Part shown: positions 10,848 through 22,168 of the stretch, piece by piece
Position numbering within the stretch: the stretch's first letter is position 1
Layout: every line of letters starts with the position of its first letter
DNA from: Hawksworthiomyces lignivorus
Lineage: Eukaryota; Ascomycota; Sordariomycetes; Ophiostomatales; Ophiostomataceae
DNA length: 64,000 bases
Direction: 5' to 3'
NCBI GenBank assembly: GCA_002917075.1
Contig: NTMA01000053.1
Span: 186,001 to 250,000 of the forward strand
Position numbers and translations under genes: made by a program
Notes under the pieces: model-generated
The model's database searches: none
The model's input: only the letters and a program-made list of their open reading frames with translations
What the model was told of the DNA's origin: nothing

Positions 10848-12392
10848 CAAGCAAGCTGGATTGCCTGCCATGTCAAAGTTGTTCGATCTTGCAGGCTTTC
10901 ATCCTTGAAAAACTACAGAATAAACGTGCAAGTTTTATATATTTTTGTGGTGTCCATTAAGTTCTATTTAAAGTCACTGCTGCGTTTAGGAATAAAGATA
11001 GCATTAGCCGTACCCTATTGAATTAAGAACCCCCGCCAAGGACATGAAATATTAGGTTACCACCTCCAGAATCGACCTCAAACATAGCCTGCATGTATGT
11101 TGAGAACTCGCTTAGCTGTGTTGCCGTGCAGTGGAGCAATTATATAGTTTCAAGCGAGGCCATATTGTAATGACACAAGAGCAACGACAGAATACTCCCC
11201 TACTCTCGCTCTCATTGGGAACGAAAGCAATGAACCAATATTGCTATGAAAAGCGGCTATATTTTTACGTCATAAGCATATTGTATGTATATGAATAACC
11301 AGAGTGGATAATGCCGGACCTAAAGAACTAAGAGCTTGGCACTAGAAGCAAACTTGGTACTCGGGTCCAATATGCTTAGGCAAAGAGCTCAAGCTTGGTA
11401 TAAGGAGCCTTCCTGCGCATACAATGATTTTCATTTCTTCTATATATAAAATAGGTAGCACCTGATCATTGTATTTTGGTCACGTGTTTCTGTAATCTAT
11501 TGTTTCATTACATCCTTTTACAATTGTTCTTTCGTTATAATTACTCATCGTGGATTTAAATATTTCTGTTATTATATAGATTCCTAGTGGCTCCCAGCTC
11601 GGACACACATCCAGAATATGCGATGGCCTTCTCTGCCTTGCCGATTTCTTCTCTGTTGAGAGGACCCCTCGCAGTCACGATGTTACGAGAGGAGAAGGAT
11701 GCGGGGAGATGGTGCCGAGTCGTCTAGGACTTTACTTTTAGCCATCCACTTGGCTGCTACCATCATATCTCTCGTACATGGCCTGGTCACTTTCTACGCA
11801 GCTCTGATTCTGGCGAATGAGGGTCTGGGCACGCGGTTTAAATATCCGTCCTTTTTACATTTACGCTATGTGCGAGAAACACGGAGTACAACCGGGAAAT
11901 ATTGCACACCCGTGCGTGGGCTTGCCTTCTTTTTCTATTTGCTCGGTTCGGATAATGGGATCTAGCGAAGAATGCGTGATACAAAATATTCCATTGGCGC
12001 GGCAGATGAGAGAAAAAATCTTGGCAGCTGTTGCCAGTGAAGTGAAGGGAAATCGGCTTGTCGTCACGCAGATCCATATACGGCGGTCTAGAAACGCCTC
12101 CCGGCAAATAAAGACTACAACGACAGGGGCAGCGAACCCTGACAAGAGGGGAAGACGGGCGAATGTTTGTGCGCGCTATGCAATGCTAATACACGATACA
12201 TATCCTATTTTGTCCGCATGATGGACTCCTCAAGCTGTCATACACTGGTCTAGGGTATGGTTTGCCCCTCCATGGTTATCGTGCAATTATATTATTGTTG
12301 TAAAGACCAGAATTTCGAAAAGAGAGGGCGAAAACGCAAGTCTACTCACTTTTCACCCACCTAGCTCCAGTACTCCGCCCCGATTTTCTGTT
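10848..12392. other. AT-rich intergenic region
   Basis: No gene is supported. Frames of 88-134 codons between 11699 and 12221 overlap on both strands and show no motifs. The last 200 bases are the likely promoter and leader of the P-type ATPase gene. Confidence 0.5.
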
Positions 12393-15300
12393 ATGAGTGC
12401 TGAAAAGGAGACGCCTGTGGCAGTTGAGGCCGCTGGCGAGGCTAATGTCGAGCCTCAAAATGCAGGTGACCAGAGGATCCAGTTCGCGCCGTCTGTACGG
12501 CCGGCCGGACCACGACGTCCTCTGCAGCTGAGCGATGATGCGGTGCGTCGGGCATCGAGCAGCAGTGCCGTGCCACCGCCACCGCCACCGCCCGTTGTCT
12601 CTGAGAAAGACAAAGGCCGACGCCAGCGCGAGAAGGATGTCGACATCGACGAGCATCTCATGGCGCTCCCAGACGTCGCCGACCGCTATAAGACTCAGAT
12701 CAATCCGGACAGGCCAGGCGACTCGCTCGGCCTCACTAGCGAGCAAGCTGCTGATCTGTTGCGTGAGCATGGACCTAACGTTCTGACGCCACCAAAGAAG
12801 AGGCATCCGTTTCTCCGATACCTCGACTTCCTCACGAGCTTGTTTAATTTGTTGCTCATCGTCGCCGGGGTGCTGGAGTACATCCTGCTCGGTATTGACT
12901 TCAAGGACAATTTCCAGAACGTGAGTGTCTCGGCTGGCTCCCCGTCACCTGGCACACAGCTCACTACTGATGCGCCTCGCAGACGTACCTAGGTGCCATC
13001 CTCATCATAGTAGCCAACATCAACGCATTTATCGAGTTCTACCAAGAGCAAAAGTCTAAAGCCCTATTGGAGTCCTTTATGCGGATGATCCCGGCTAAGT
13101 GCACGTGTTTGCGCGACGGCAAGCTGGCGCAGCTGGAGGCGTCAGCGCTGGTGCCGGGCGATGTCGTGCTCGTGCGCATGGGCGACAAGACGCCTGCCGA
13201 CATCCGCGTGTTCGCCGCTTCGGACTGCAAGGTTGACAACTCGTCCCTAACGGGCGAGTCGGAGCCGCAGGAGCGCGGCCGTGACAGCGACGCGCGCAAC
13301 CCGCTCGAGGCGGCCAACCTCATGTTTAACAGCACGCTCTGCGTATCAGGAGAGGCATACGGTGTCGTTGTGCGCACTGGCGACGCGACGGTACTGGGCC
13401 AGATCGCTCACCTGACAGCCGGCGAGGAGAAGGCTGAGTCGCCGCTGTCGCACGAGATTGCCAACTTTGTCAAAATCATCGCCACCATTGCCATCTTGAC
13501 TGCGCTCATCTTTTTCGGCATCGCCTTCCCCGTCAACAACGACCGCGCGACGCTGGCTATCAACTTTGCCATCGGCATCTTCGTCGCTTGGGTGCCCGAG
13601 GGCCTGCCAGCCACGGTGACGATGTTGCTGACCATCGCTGCCCGGCGCATGGCCGCGCAGAATGTGCTCGTCAAGGACCTTAAGGGCGTCGAGACACTAG
13701 GTGCCATCACGCTGCTGGCCACCGACAAGACAGGTACACTGACGCGCAACCAGATGACGGTGGCTAACATCTGGACGTGCGGCGCACTGTATGAGGCCAC
13801 AGGTCGCCCCGTGCCGGGAAAGGATGTCGCTAGCCCGGATAAGCCCGGCGTGCTGGACGTGCTGCATATTGCGGCGCTGTGTTCACGTGCCCGGTTCGAC
13901 CGGACTGACGTGCCGGTCCGTGAGCGCGAGGTGCTCGGCGACGCCACCGAGTCGGGCCTGGTGCGCTACGCGGCCGACCAGCTTGGTGCGTTCGACGAGC
14001 TAGCCACCGCATTCCCTAAGGTGTTTGAGCTGCCATTTAGCTCTGAGACCAAGTGGCACATGAGTATCCACCGCAAGGCCCATAAGACAGGTGCCTTGAC
14101 CCTTTACATGAAGGGTGCGCCCGAGCGTGTGTTGCAACTGTGCAATCGAATTATGGCTGTTAGTGGTGGCGGAGACGACGGTGGCGAGGAGACGACACCG
14201 CTGAGCGACGCGTACCGCCAAGCCTATGACGAGGCCTACGCACACATGGCCAGCCGGGGCCACCGCGTGCTGGGCTTCGCCAAACTGGAGCTGCCGGCGG
14301 CCGACTACCCGGCTGACTTTGCCTTTGACAAGAAGGCCAAGAACTATCCGCAGGGCGACTTCGTCTTCGTCGGGCTGGCGTCGCTGCAGGACCCGCCGAA
14401 GCATGGCGTGCGCGAGGCTATTGGGCGGTGCCGCGCGGCCGGCGTCAAGGTCATCATGGTGACGGGGGACCACCCGCTGACTGCGGAGGCGATAGGGCGC
14501 AAGATCAACCTGATGCTTAGCGAGACGCGAGCGATGGTGGCGCGGCGGACGGGGCGCGCCGAGGATGCGGTGCAGAATCACGAGTACAAGGCGGAGGTGG
14601 TGCATGGGGACCAGATCGACGGGCTGAGCGACGCCGAGTGGGACCGGATCCTGTGGAAGGACGAGATCATCTTTGCGCGCACCAGCCCCAAGCACAAGCT
14701 GGAGATTGTGCGGCGCGCGCAGGGCATGGGCCACATTGTGGGCGTGACGGGCGACGGCGTCAACGACTCGCCAGCGCTCAAGAAGGCGGACCTGGGCATC
14801 GCCATGAACGTGTCCGGCAGCGACGTGTCCAAGGACGCGGCCAGCATGATCCTCCTGGACGACAACTTTGCCAGCACGGTGCTCGGCATCGAGGAGGGCC
14901 GCCTCATCTTTGTCAACCTCAAGAAGAGCATCCAGTACACCATCTCGCATTCGACGCCCGAGGTCATCCCCAACCTGCTGTACGTCATCGCGCCCATCCC
15001 GCTGCCGCTGTCGGCCATCCTCATCCTGGTCATCGACCTCGGCTTCGAGCTCTTCGCCGCCCTGTCCTTCGCCTGGGACCCGCCAGAGACCCCCGAAGGC
15101 CTGATGCGGCTGCCGCCGCGCAAGCCTGTGACGCCTGAGACGTGCGACATCTTCCGCCGCCGTGCGCTGCGGCGCGCCCGCTCCCACTTCGACGCTGAGG
15201 CTGGCGTGGTCGTCCCCGCCAGCGAGCCCACGCGCGTGCACAAGCTCGTGCGCACGCTGGCGCAGCCCTTTACGCGCGAGTTTTGGGTCGAAAAGTTTGA

Positions 15301-15988
15301 GCGCACGGGCGCCGAGGTGCTTGTCGACGGGCCGCTGCTCAGCTGGGCCTACCTGGAGATTGGCACCATCGAGGCCGTCGGCGCGCTGGCGTCCTTTTTC
15401 GTGGTGCTGCAGCGCCGGGGTCTGTCGCCGCACGATGCCTACGTCATGCAAAAGGGCTCAGGCCCGCCGACCAACTACTGGACCAAGGACGCGGAGCCGT
15501 ACCATGGTATCGACGGCGCCACCCAGGTGGACATCCTGGCCGAGGCGCAGAGCATGTACTACTGGGCCATCATGACCATGCAGATGTTCAACCTCTTCGC
15601 GTGCAAGACGCGCCTGACGCTGCCCTTTGGCCGCTACATGTTTGCCAACCGCGCCACCTTCTACTGCATCCTCGCCGGCACCCTGCTGGCCTCGTTTGTC
15701 ATCTACGTGCCTGGCGTCGAAGTCGTCTTCGGCACCACCCGCAGCCTGCTCCCACTCTACTGGCTGGTTCCTATGGCCTTTGGCTGCGTGCTCATCGGAT
15801 ATGCCACGGTCCGGAAGCTGATCGGTCGCCGCACCCGGCCTGTCAAGTGGAATCCAGAGATCCAGGGGCTGCAGATGTTCCCTACCATTCGAACCTTTCG
15901 GACCATATCGAGCCGGCGGAGCTTAAGCCGGAGCCGTGGGAGTGCCAGCAGAGAACGACCGCGGCGCTCAGTGGGAAACCGAAGCTGA
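12393..15988 (+). CDS. P-type cation ATPase, Na+/K+-ATPase alpha-like (type IIC)
   Basis: Two exons, 12393-12920 and 12983-15988, joined by a 62-base intron (GTGAGT...GCAG); 1177 residues. Removing the intron gives an uninterrupted M1-M2 region (FQN|TYLGAI). Signature motifs are all present: PEGLPATVT, phosphorylation site DKTGT (D424), VTGDHPLTAEAI, and the hinge TGDGVND (765-771) followed by SPALKKADLGIAMN. The membrane segment after the hinge (STPEVIPNLL, IPLPLSAILILVIDLG) is more like Na+/K+- and H+/K+-ATPase alpha subunits than PMR1, SERCA, ENA or plasma-membrane H+ pumps. It should move Na+ and/or K+ across the plasma or an internal membrane. The first ~95 residues are a low-complexity cytosolic extension with a seven-proline run, and the C-terminus ends in an SR/RR-rich tail. 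No beta-subunit gene is visible nearby. Confidence 0.93.
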
Positions 15989-17195
15989 CACTTGTGATTG
16001 AGTTGAGATGGGAGGTTCGTTTTCTCTTCTCTGTGGGCAACCCCGCTTACCACCTATTGTCTTGTTCTCGTAGTTCGATCTTTTTTTCGATTAAATATCC
16101 TTGACATCCGAGTCTCCAGAATTTGTTCGGTTACAATCTTCTCGTCCTATATCATGGTGTGGCTCTGCTGTTGTTGTCCATCCACTCCGACATGGGGCGG
16201 ATTCCAAATGTGACGCGTGCACTGCGCTTGGACTTCTTTTCTGTCGCTATTCTTTTTGAGAGACAGTTAGTTCGATAACGAGCTGAATAATTTTTTGCTA
16301 CCCTCTCCTTACACATATAGTCAAGAACGTCTTTGTAACGACACGTTTGAGCCCAAGAGGCTTGCCTGGAGTGTGATTGAAATTATAGAAAACCAATTCT
16401 CGTAGACGTGCTCAGTAGCTCCCCTGAGTACAGTCAGTGTTTTCACGCTGAGTCTATTCAGAGAAATATACGACCATTTAGCATGTAGATGCACTGAGTA
16501 GGTTTGGTGTGTGATAACGAACAGTTGCATACTGCAACTACTGTGTGGCCGAACTAATTTCCAATTCGACTGCCGAATCTCTGTATTTGGAATCAAAGAG
16601 AGCTGTGTGTTTATGTGCTTGAGACAATGCGACCTAGTGTGTAATCCTTGAAACGGGGTGAGATTGACACCATGGCGTCTTTTGCATGGAGGGCTTTTGT
16701 CAGAAGTTGAACCGGAAAAAAAAAACACTCCTAGCACGCTTGCATAGAAACAGATAATAAGAATTATACTTTTGCAGGGCCGTGCCCGGCAGCTCCCACT
16801 CAGTAATATCTGACCGAACGCCCATCCAGACGTTTCCCACACTATGTTTCAATTATTTTATAGGAGCAAGATTTTTGAATGCTTGGTATTGGACGAAAGA
16901 GATGTAAATGTACTAGTGAGCCAAGAGCGGGAATTTCCTGGAGACCCCAGACTCCATGACAGATCAAAGGGGCTATGTTCGGCCAGACTCCACCAGGGCT
17001 CTCCACAAAAAGGAGTGAAGGTCTTGGCCCAAGGTCATCTCTAATATCGGTGGAGTAAGACAAATTACCGATCTTCTTACATATAGTCGAGGTGATTCTC
17101 TTTTCGAGATTGGTGCAGCTTGCTAACAATTTGTAACTGACGGGTTTCGATGAGAGTCGGCTAATACAGAAATCATACACACTTCAATTTTCGCC
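15989..17195. other. Intergenic region, nothing recognised
   Basis: Two long minus-strand frames (16321-16842 and 16842-17180) lack domain motifs and fungal codon bias, and I do not consider them genes. The right end is the presumed promoter of the MFS gene. Confidence 0.5.
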
Positions 17196-19049
17196 ATGAC
17201 TTTGGAGTCTGGACAGAGAGCCTCGCCTACATCTTCACCGGAGATGAAGGGCGAGACGGATGTCACTGACAGCACTTTAGTTCCCCAGACCGATGTTCGA
17301 TATATCGAGAAAGCTGAGCCAGGTGCTGCTGCCAGCGACAACGTTACACTATCAACCGATAGCCGACAGAACGAAGAAACTGAGCAACGTGTTACGTTCA
17401 GATCATGGCTCGCACTTCTCTCCGCTGATTTGGCCTACTTTGCTCAATTAATTAACCTCCTTGGAGCTGGAGTGGTCAGTTGAGATCGTCTAAATACAAA
17501 TAATTCATACATACTGACTGTCTAGTAGCAAGCGACGACAATTGCCACCCGTCTTGGAGACCCGGATCGAGCGGCTTGGTTTACAGCAACAATTACCATC
17601 TTTACCGTTGTTCTAGCGCCGATATTTGCTCAGGCCGCAGACTATTGGGGGCGTAAACTTCCTCTCGTTATTCTAATATTCTTGGGCGTTGTTGGGTCTA
17701 TTATCGTTGCTCGTGCGACGTCCGTCAATATGGCTATTGCAGGATTTTCCATAAATGGGATATCTAATGCCGGACAGCCTATCTTTCATACCATTGCATC
17801 GGAAGTCGTGCCAAGGAAATGGCGAGGCTACGCACAGGCGACTTCTTTCACTGCCGTGGCCCTTGGAAGCATTACTGGGCTGTTGTTGGGGGCTGGCCTA
17901 AACAGGACCAATAATTCCGAGTCTGACGGATTCCGGACCTATTTCTATATTGCTACTGGTATTTATTTTGTGTCTACCATCTTGATCATTTTTTCATACC
18001 ACCCATCCGAGACCCAGAAGCAACATGAGTTACAAGGTCATACATTGTCGAAATTAGCCAAACTCGATTGGATAGGCTACTTCCTGATCGCAGCTGGCAT
18101 TGTTCTATTTTCCCTGGGTCTTACTTGGGCCAAGAATCCCTATCCTTGGTCAGACCCTCACGTTGCAGCTTCTTTCGGCCTTGGCCTCTTTTTCCTCGCC
18201 TGCCTGATTGTCTATGAGACCTGGTTCAAGAAAGATGGGTTGTTCCACCACGACCTCTTCACCCGCAATTTTTCTATTGCATGCTATTGTATCTTCGCAG
18301 AGGGCTTGGCTTTCATTGCATCAAATTCCTACTTCTCCTATGAAGTGGCCACTCTGTATCAAACTGATGCTCTTCTAGTGAGCACAAATTACAGCATCGC
18401 ATTTATCACGGCAATTTTTGCGGCCCTCTTCACAGGAGTATATTGCTCGATTGTAAAGGACATCAAATGGATCACTGTTGTCGCTTTCGTCATCTTTACC
18501 GTTTTCTTTGCTGCTATGGCTTCGCTTGAAAGATACACGAGCCCAAGCGTTCCATGGGGGCTGCCCGTACTTCTCGGCGCAGGCCTCGGCATGATCCTCG
18601 ATGTGGTCGTGGTCATGGCACAAATGTCTACTCCGCCACATCTCATCGCTGCTGCAACTGGTCTCATTATGAGCTTGCGGTCACTTGGGGGGGCCGTCGG
18701 TCTTGCCATCCACCAAGCTCTCCTATCCGATCAGCTCGGCCAACTCCCCGTGAGAGTTGCGAATGCGGCTATATCAAAAGGCTTGCCCGAGGAAAGTGTG
18801 CCTGCCTTTGTCGAAGCCGTCCTTGGCCACAATCAGACGGCCCTCGCGGGAATTTCTCAAGTGACAAACGACATCATCGAGGCCGGGATGGATGCTTATC
18901 TAGATACGTTTGTCCTAGGGTTTCGCTACATATGGATCGCCGCAGCCGCATTCGTTGCTCTAGCTGCTATTCTTTCCGTCTTCATCCGTAACTTGAAATC
19001 GGAGTTCAATATGCATATTGACGCCCCAGTCGAGAAAAAGCACCAATGA
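17196..19049 (+). CDS. MFS drug/toxin efflux pump, TRI12-like
   Basis: Two exons, 17196-17474 and 17529-19049; the 54-base intron begins GTCAGT, a weak donor, and ends CTAGTAG. The product is 599 residues. The first ~68 are hydrophilic, followed by about 14 hydrophobic segments, matching the fungal trichothecene-efflux/siderophore subgroup of the major facilitator superfamily. Typical sequences include SADLAYFAQLINLLGAG, the loop DYWGRK after the third segment, INGISNAGQPIFH and ASEVVPRKWRG. Expected role: proton-driven export of a small metabolite at the plasma membrane. It points toward a Zn2Cys6 regulator, an SDR and a UstYa-type oxidase 3-10 kb away, which fits self-resistance or export for a small cluster, though TE debris lies between. 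Codon use is more AT-rich than in the ATPase gene just upstream. Confidence 0.9.
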
Positions 19050-19339
19050 CGAACAGAAAGAGAGCCTAGGCCTTGAGAGGGTGAGACTAAGCGTGAATAT
19101 ACTGTTCTTATATCTTAGTGCATTGTTGGATTTTGCCATGGCTGAAGATCAGATGACTAAAGTCTATCCGTATTGAAATCGATCGAGGCAATAATGAGAT
19201 CAATCTAGGAACAGCCTTGACAGCGATTTTCTGTTTTTAAATTCATTCAGGCTCTAAACCTTTTAAGTTTGGACACAATACTCTGTCCGCAGAAACCAGC
19301 AGCCACCCCTCTCTGTAGTCTTCTAGCTTCGTGAACTAT

Positions 19340-19465
19340 TATTCGTGTTATAAAACACGAATCTTGTCATTCTGCCCCCTGCTCATCTCGAGGGTCAAGC
19401 ACAGGCGCTGCACACCCTCGGCACTGGCGCTAAGTACCTCTGCACTGGCTCTGAGCACCTCTGCA
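19340..19465 (+). repeat. Repeat fragment sharing 23 bp with the 6.87-kb element
   Basis: Bases 19349-19371 are identical to the minus strand of 6873-6895, and include a TATA-like run. The left part also forms a 9-bp inverted repeat (attcgtgtt / aacacgaat). It is followed by two imperfect 21-base units beginning gcactggc near 19421 and 19442. It is probably a fragment of the same LTR-like family. Confidence 0.5.
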
Positions 19466-20282
19466 CAGGGCAGACTCTGCCTGCGCCACACTGGTATGTG
19501 TACCGCTTCAAAGACGGTAAATTTTGTATACCGTAAAGGGCAGGAGGAAGGGGTCCCAAATTTAGTCCAAGCAACCCCTGTAGGGGCCAACGATTTGACG
19601 GCATCGCTTTATTTAACTCTTTGTGTTAATGCTCCTACGAGTTTCTATAAATCTGGTGTTTTTCTTACAGTCGAGGGTCGTTGAGATTCTCTCTTAAAAT
19701 AAAAAATTTCTCTGCCATTCATGGTTCTGTAAGGAGATTGCCTTTAGAAGGCCTCCTCTACTCGTGCCACGACCACGTGATTAGGCTCACATTTAAAATG
19801 AGCTCCTACTAACGTAAGGTGCTCATCACTCGAATCTGTTGCTGTACATCTTCTAACCATTATGTCTTCGAAGTTTTAACGTATGCGGTAGCTCACTTCA
19901 AACTCAGATTGCATTGAAGTCACCCACGCCGTTTGCTCCTTTTCGTTCGACTTCGTCTCCTTTTGATGTCTAATTACTTGACCACAGCCTCTTCGTCCTT
20001 CTACATACCCTTCTATCGTGACATTCTAATACCTTCCTTTCATTCTTTCTTCTGTTAGAGATCGGCAAGGGCAGCCTCGTATCTCCTGAGAGGTCTGCCT
20101 TTTACAAACCAACGATTGCTCTCTCCAGTTCCGCTCTGTTCTCTCAAACTTATCTCTTTCTTTTTTTCTTCGCTTTATCTCGGATCCTATCTCATAAACA
20201 CAAGTCCTATCCCTGTCTGTGGCACTGGCATCTGTACGAAAGCATCATAAGATATCCCCCTCGTTCGTTGTACTGCTGCTGA

Positions 20283-20543
20283 CATTCTGCTACCCGAAGA
20301 CCACATACAATAGACGACCCAGACAACGGTTGGGACGCAGCTGAGGCGCTGAGACTCCAACTAACCGCAAACCACCAGGAGATCAGCAATGTCGAAGACG
20401 CCACAGACGAAATGAAGGAACAACTGAAAGACATTCTCCGGAGAATCAAGAATATTCATATGTCCAATATCGCAATCACCGTCGCAGAGCACGAGATATT
20501 TCTCAACAAAGATATTCGGAAATTGGACCACTCGCGGGGAGAA
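20283..20543 (+). pseudogene. Coding-like coiled-coil fragment
   Basis: An open stretch of 87 codons lies between in-frame stops at 20280 and 20544. It has no start codon near its beginning but a strongly helical, charged composition (EALRLQLTANHQEISNVED, then a DEMKEQLKDILRRIK heptad-like run). Composition and codon choice look like real protein. A further ~100-codon open stretch in another frame follows at 20615-20923. I cannot name the parent. It could be the remains of a retrotransposon gag-like protein or of a host gene split by frameshifts. Confidence 0.3.
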
Positions 20544-21237
20544 TAGGCTTCCTGGCCGGTATAGCTACAATGCTGAATTCAGGGACAAGACGGTAGCCGT
20601 CGGACGATTGAACGATGATGTACCCACTTCAGCCGATCGACGTCGCAATCGTCCTAAGGCTAATAGAACCGGAGCCCAGAGACGACAAGGAGCCGGTGCG
20701 CAGCCTGACAGGAACCGTTGTGCAACGATATACATCCGAGCTATGCAAGACCTGTCCTCAGAAATGGTCTGCTTCCAGTATGCCGACCGGAAGTCAAGAT
20801 TCTTCTCCAATCTCGACAAGGTGGATTTTTTCCCGGAGTTCATCTCCAGAATCGACCGTCATAGAGCGGCTCTCAGAGCCCACGATTGGTGCTCGCAGAA
20901 AAAATGCCACACACACAACATAGCCGTTGCGCTTTTTTTGCTAGGAATCGCCTCATCTGGTGGGCAAATGGTAACCCCGTCGACACTTGCCCAGAAGAGC
21001 CTGGTGATCTCTATGTCGATCTAACCTAACTTATTGCAAAATTACTTAACACTAACACTACAAGAGGAAACACAAGAGACCCTCAAGAAGTCCACCCGTT
21101 GCAAATCTACCGTACGTAGACCAGGGTAATAAATGTTAAAAGACAATACAATCAGCAGATTAAATCTAATACAGACTAGTCCAAAAATACATAAAATTAT
21201 TAACAAAACACTAGTAATTAGAAGTATACCAAGATAC

Positions 21238-21477
21238 CTAATAGCTGGTCCTATCCCCTTCGACTTCAAGTACTTTCCTCAGTCTTGCAGGCATTGAATG
21301 TGCTAGACTACGTAAAAAATCAGACGGCACTGCTGCCCAGGCCTCTGCCACAGCTATTTTCAGACTGGCTAGATTCAGACTTTGAACATCGTAACGAATT
21401 TCTAAGTAAGACTTCATCCAATACCACACATTTTCGATTAGGTTAAGATCAGGGCTTCTGGCAGGCCAGTCCATCAA
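21238..21477 (-). pseudogene. Tc1/mariner-like transposase, C-terminal remnant
   Basis: The 80-codon frame begins MDWPARSPDLNLIENVWY, the block of DDE transposases of the Tc1/mariner superfamily that carries the last catalytic acid after SPDLNPIE. It continues to a natural-looking end (ARLRKVLEVEGDRTSY). The preceding catalytic core is missing: upstream on the minus strand the frame runs into a stop within about a dozen codons. No terminal inverted repeat was found. It is a dead fragment. Confidence 0.75.
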
Positions 21478-22168
21478 ATAAATCCTTTTTTATGCTATTG
21501 CCCGCCGTGTCTCTTTCGATCTAGAGTAGCCTTCTGAATCGGGATATATGGGGCTGCAAGCTGATTGCTGATTAGTCTGTTCTCCTTGCAGCCTTGACAA
21601 CCGTTTATTACGGAGTACATTTCTCCTCTTTAGACGTCTCCCTTTCGTATCTCGACCCCTTCCTCTAGCCGCTTTTGTACCTCTCTGCTCAGTCTCCTGT
21701 TTGTCGATTTTAGGCAGCCCGGTCTAGTGGACACTCGACTTCTGCTTAATTGTCTTGTCTTAGCCCGATTTTCACTTGCCTGTCATATGTGTAGTCTTCT
21801 AGAGAGCAATATCATCCTTGGCAATCGCTGTCATTTAAATACTAAGATTAGGATACTCAATGGTAGATTACATTACTCATAAGAAAATATATTGAGATGC
21901 GAGTAAAAATATTTCCTTTAAAGTCTCTTAGACTTCACATATGACATAGTGAGGGAAAAGGGGCTGCTAGAGCCGGGTGCGCCGAATACCCGAAGTGGGA
22001 CAGCTTACTACATTCACATGGCTTCGTTTGTCAGCATTGCTTCCGCGGAAGGTAAATCAAACTCTAATGACAATTGCTATCCCTCCAGCTCCTTCTTATC
22101 CGTGTAACGATTCGTAAGCATTGAAAAAAACCAACGACAAAATCATCGAACACTCGATATACATCTAA

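Larger units (their letters stand above)
19050..22168. other. Transposon debris between MFS and regulator genes
   Basis: This 3.1-kb stretch holds fragments but no intact gene. They are: a 23-base match to the 6.87-kb repeat plus two imperfect 21-base tandem units (19349-19460); a coding-like coiled-coil fragment (20283-20543); and a Tc1/mariner transposase tail (21238-21477, minus). The remainder, including pyrimidine-rich DNA at 19900-20200, shows nothing recognisable. Confidence 0.55.

Noticed and set aside
9336..10871. 511-codon minus-strand frame opposite the glycosidase-like gene
   Set aside because: Antisense shadow in GC-rich coding DNA, dominated by Arg, Ala and Gly.
14000..15451. 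483-codon minus-strand frame opposite the ATPase
   Set aside because: Antisense shadow; no domain and biased composition.
16321..17180. Two long minus-strand frames before the MFS gene
   Set aside because: No motif, poor codon bias, and they overlap the likely MFS promoter.
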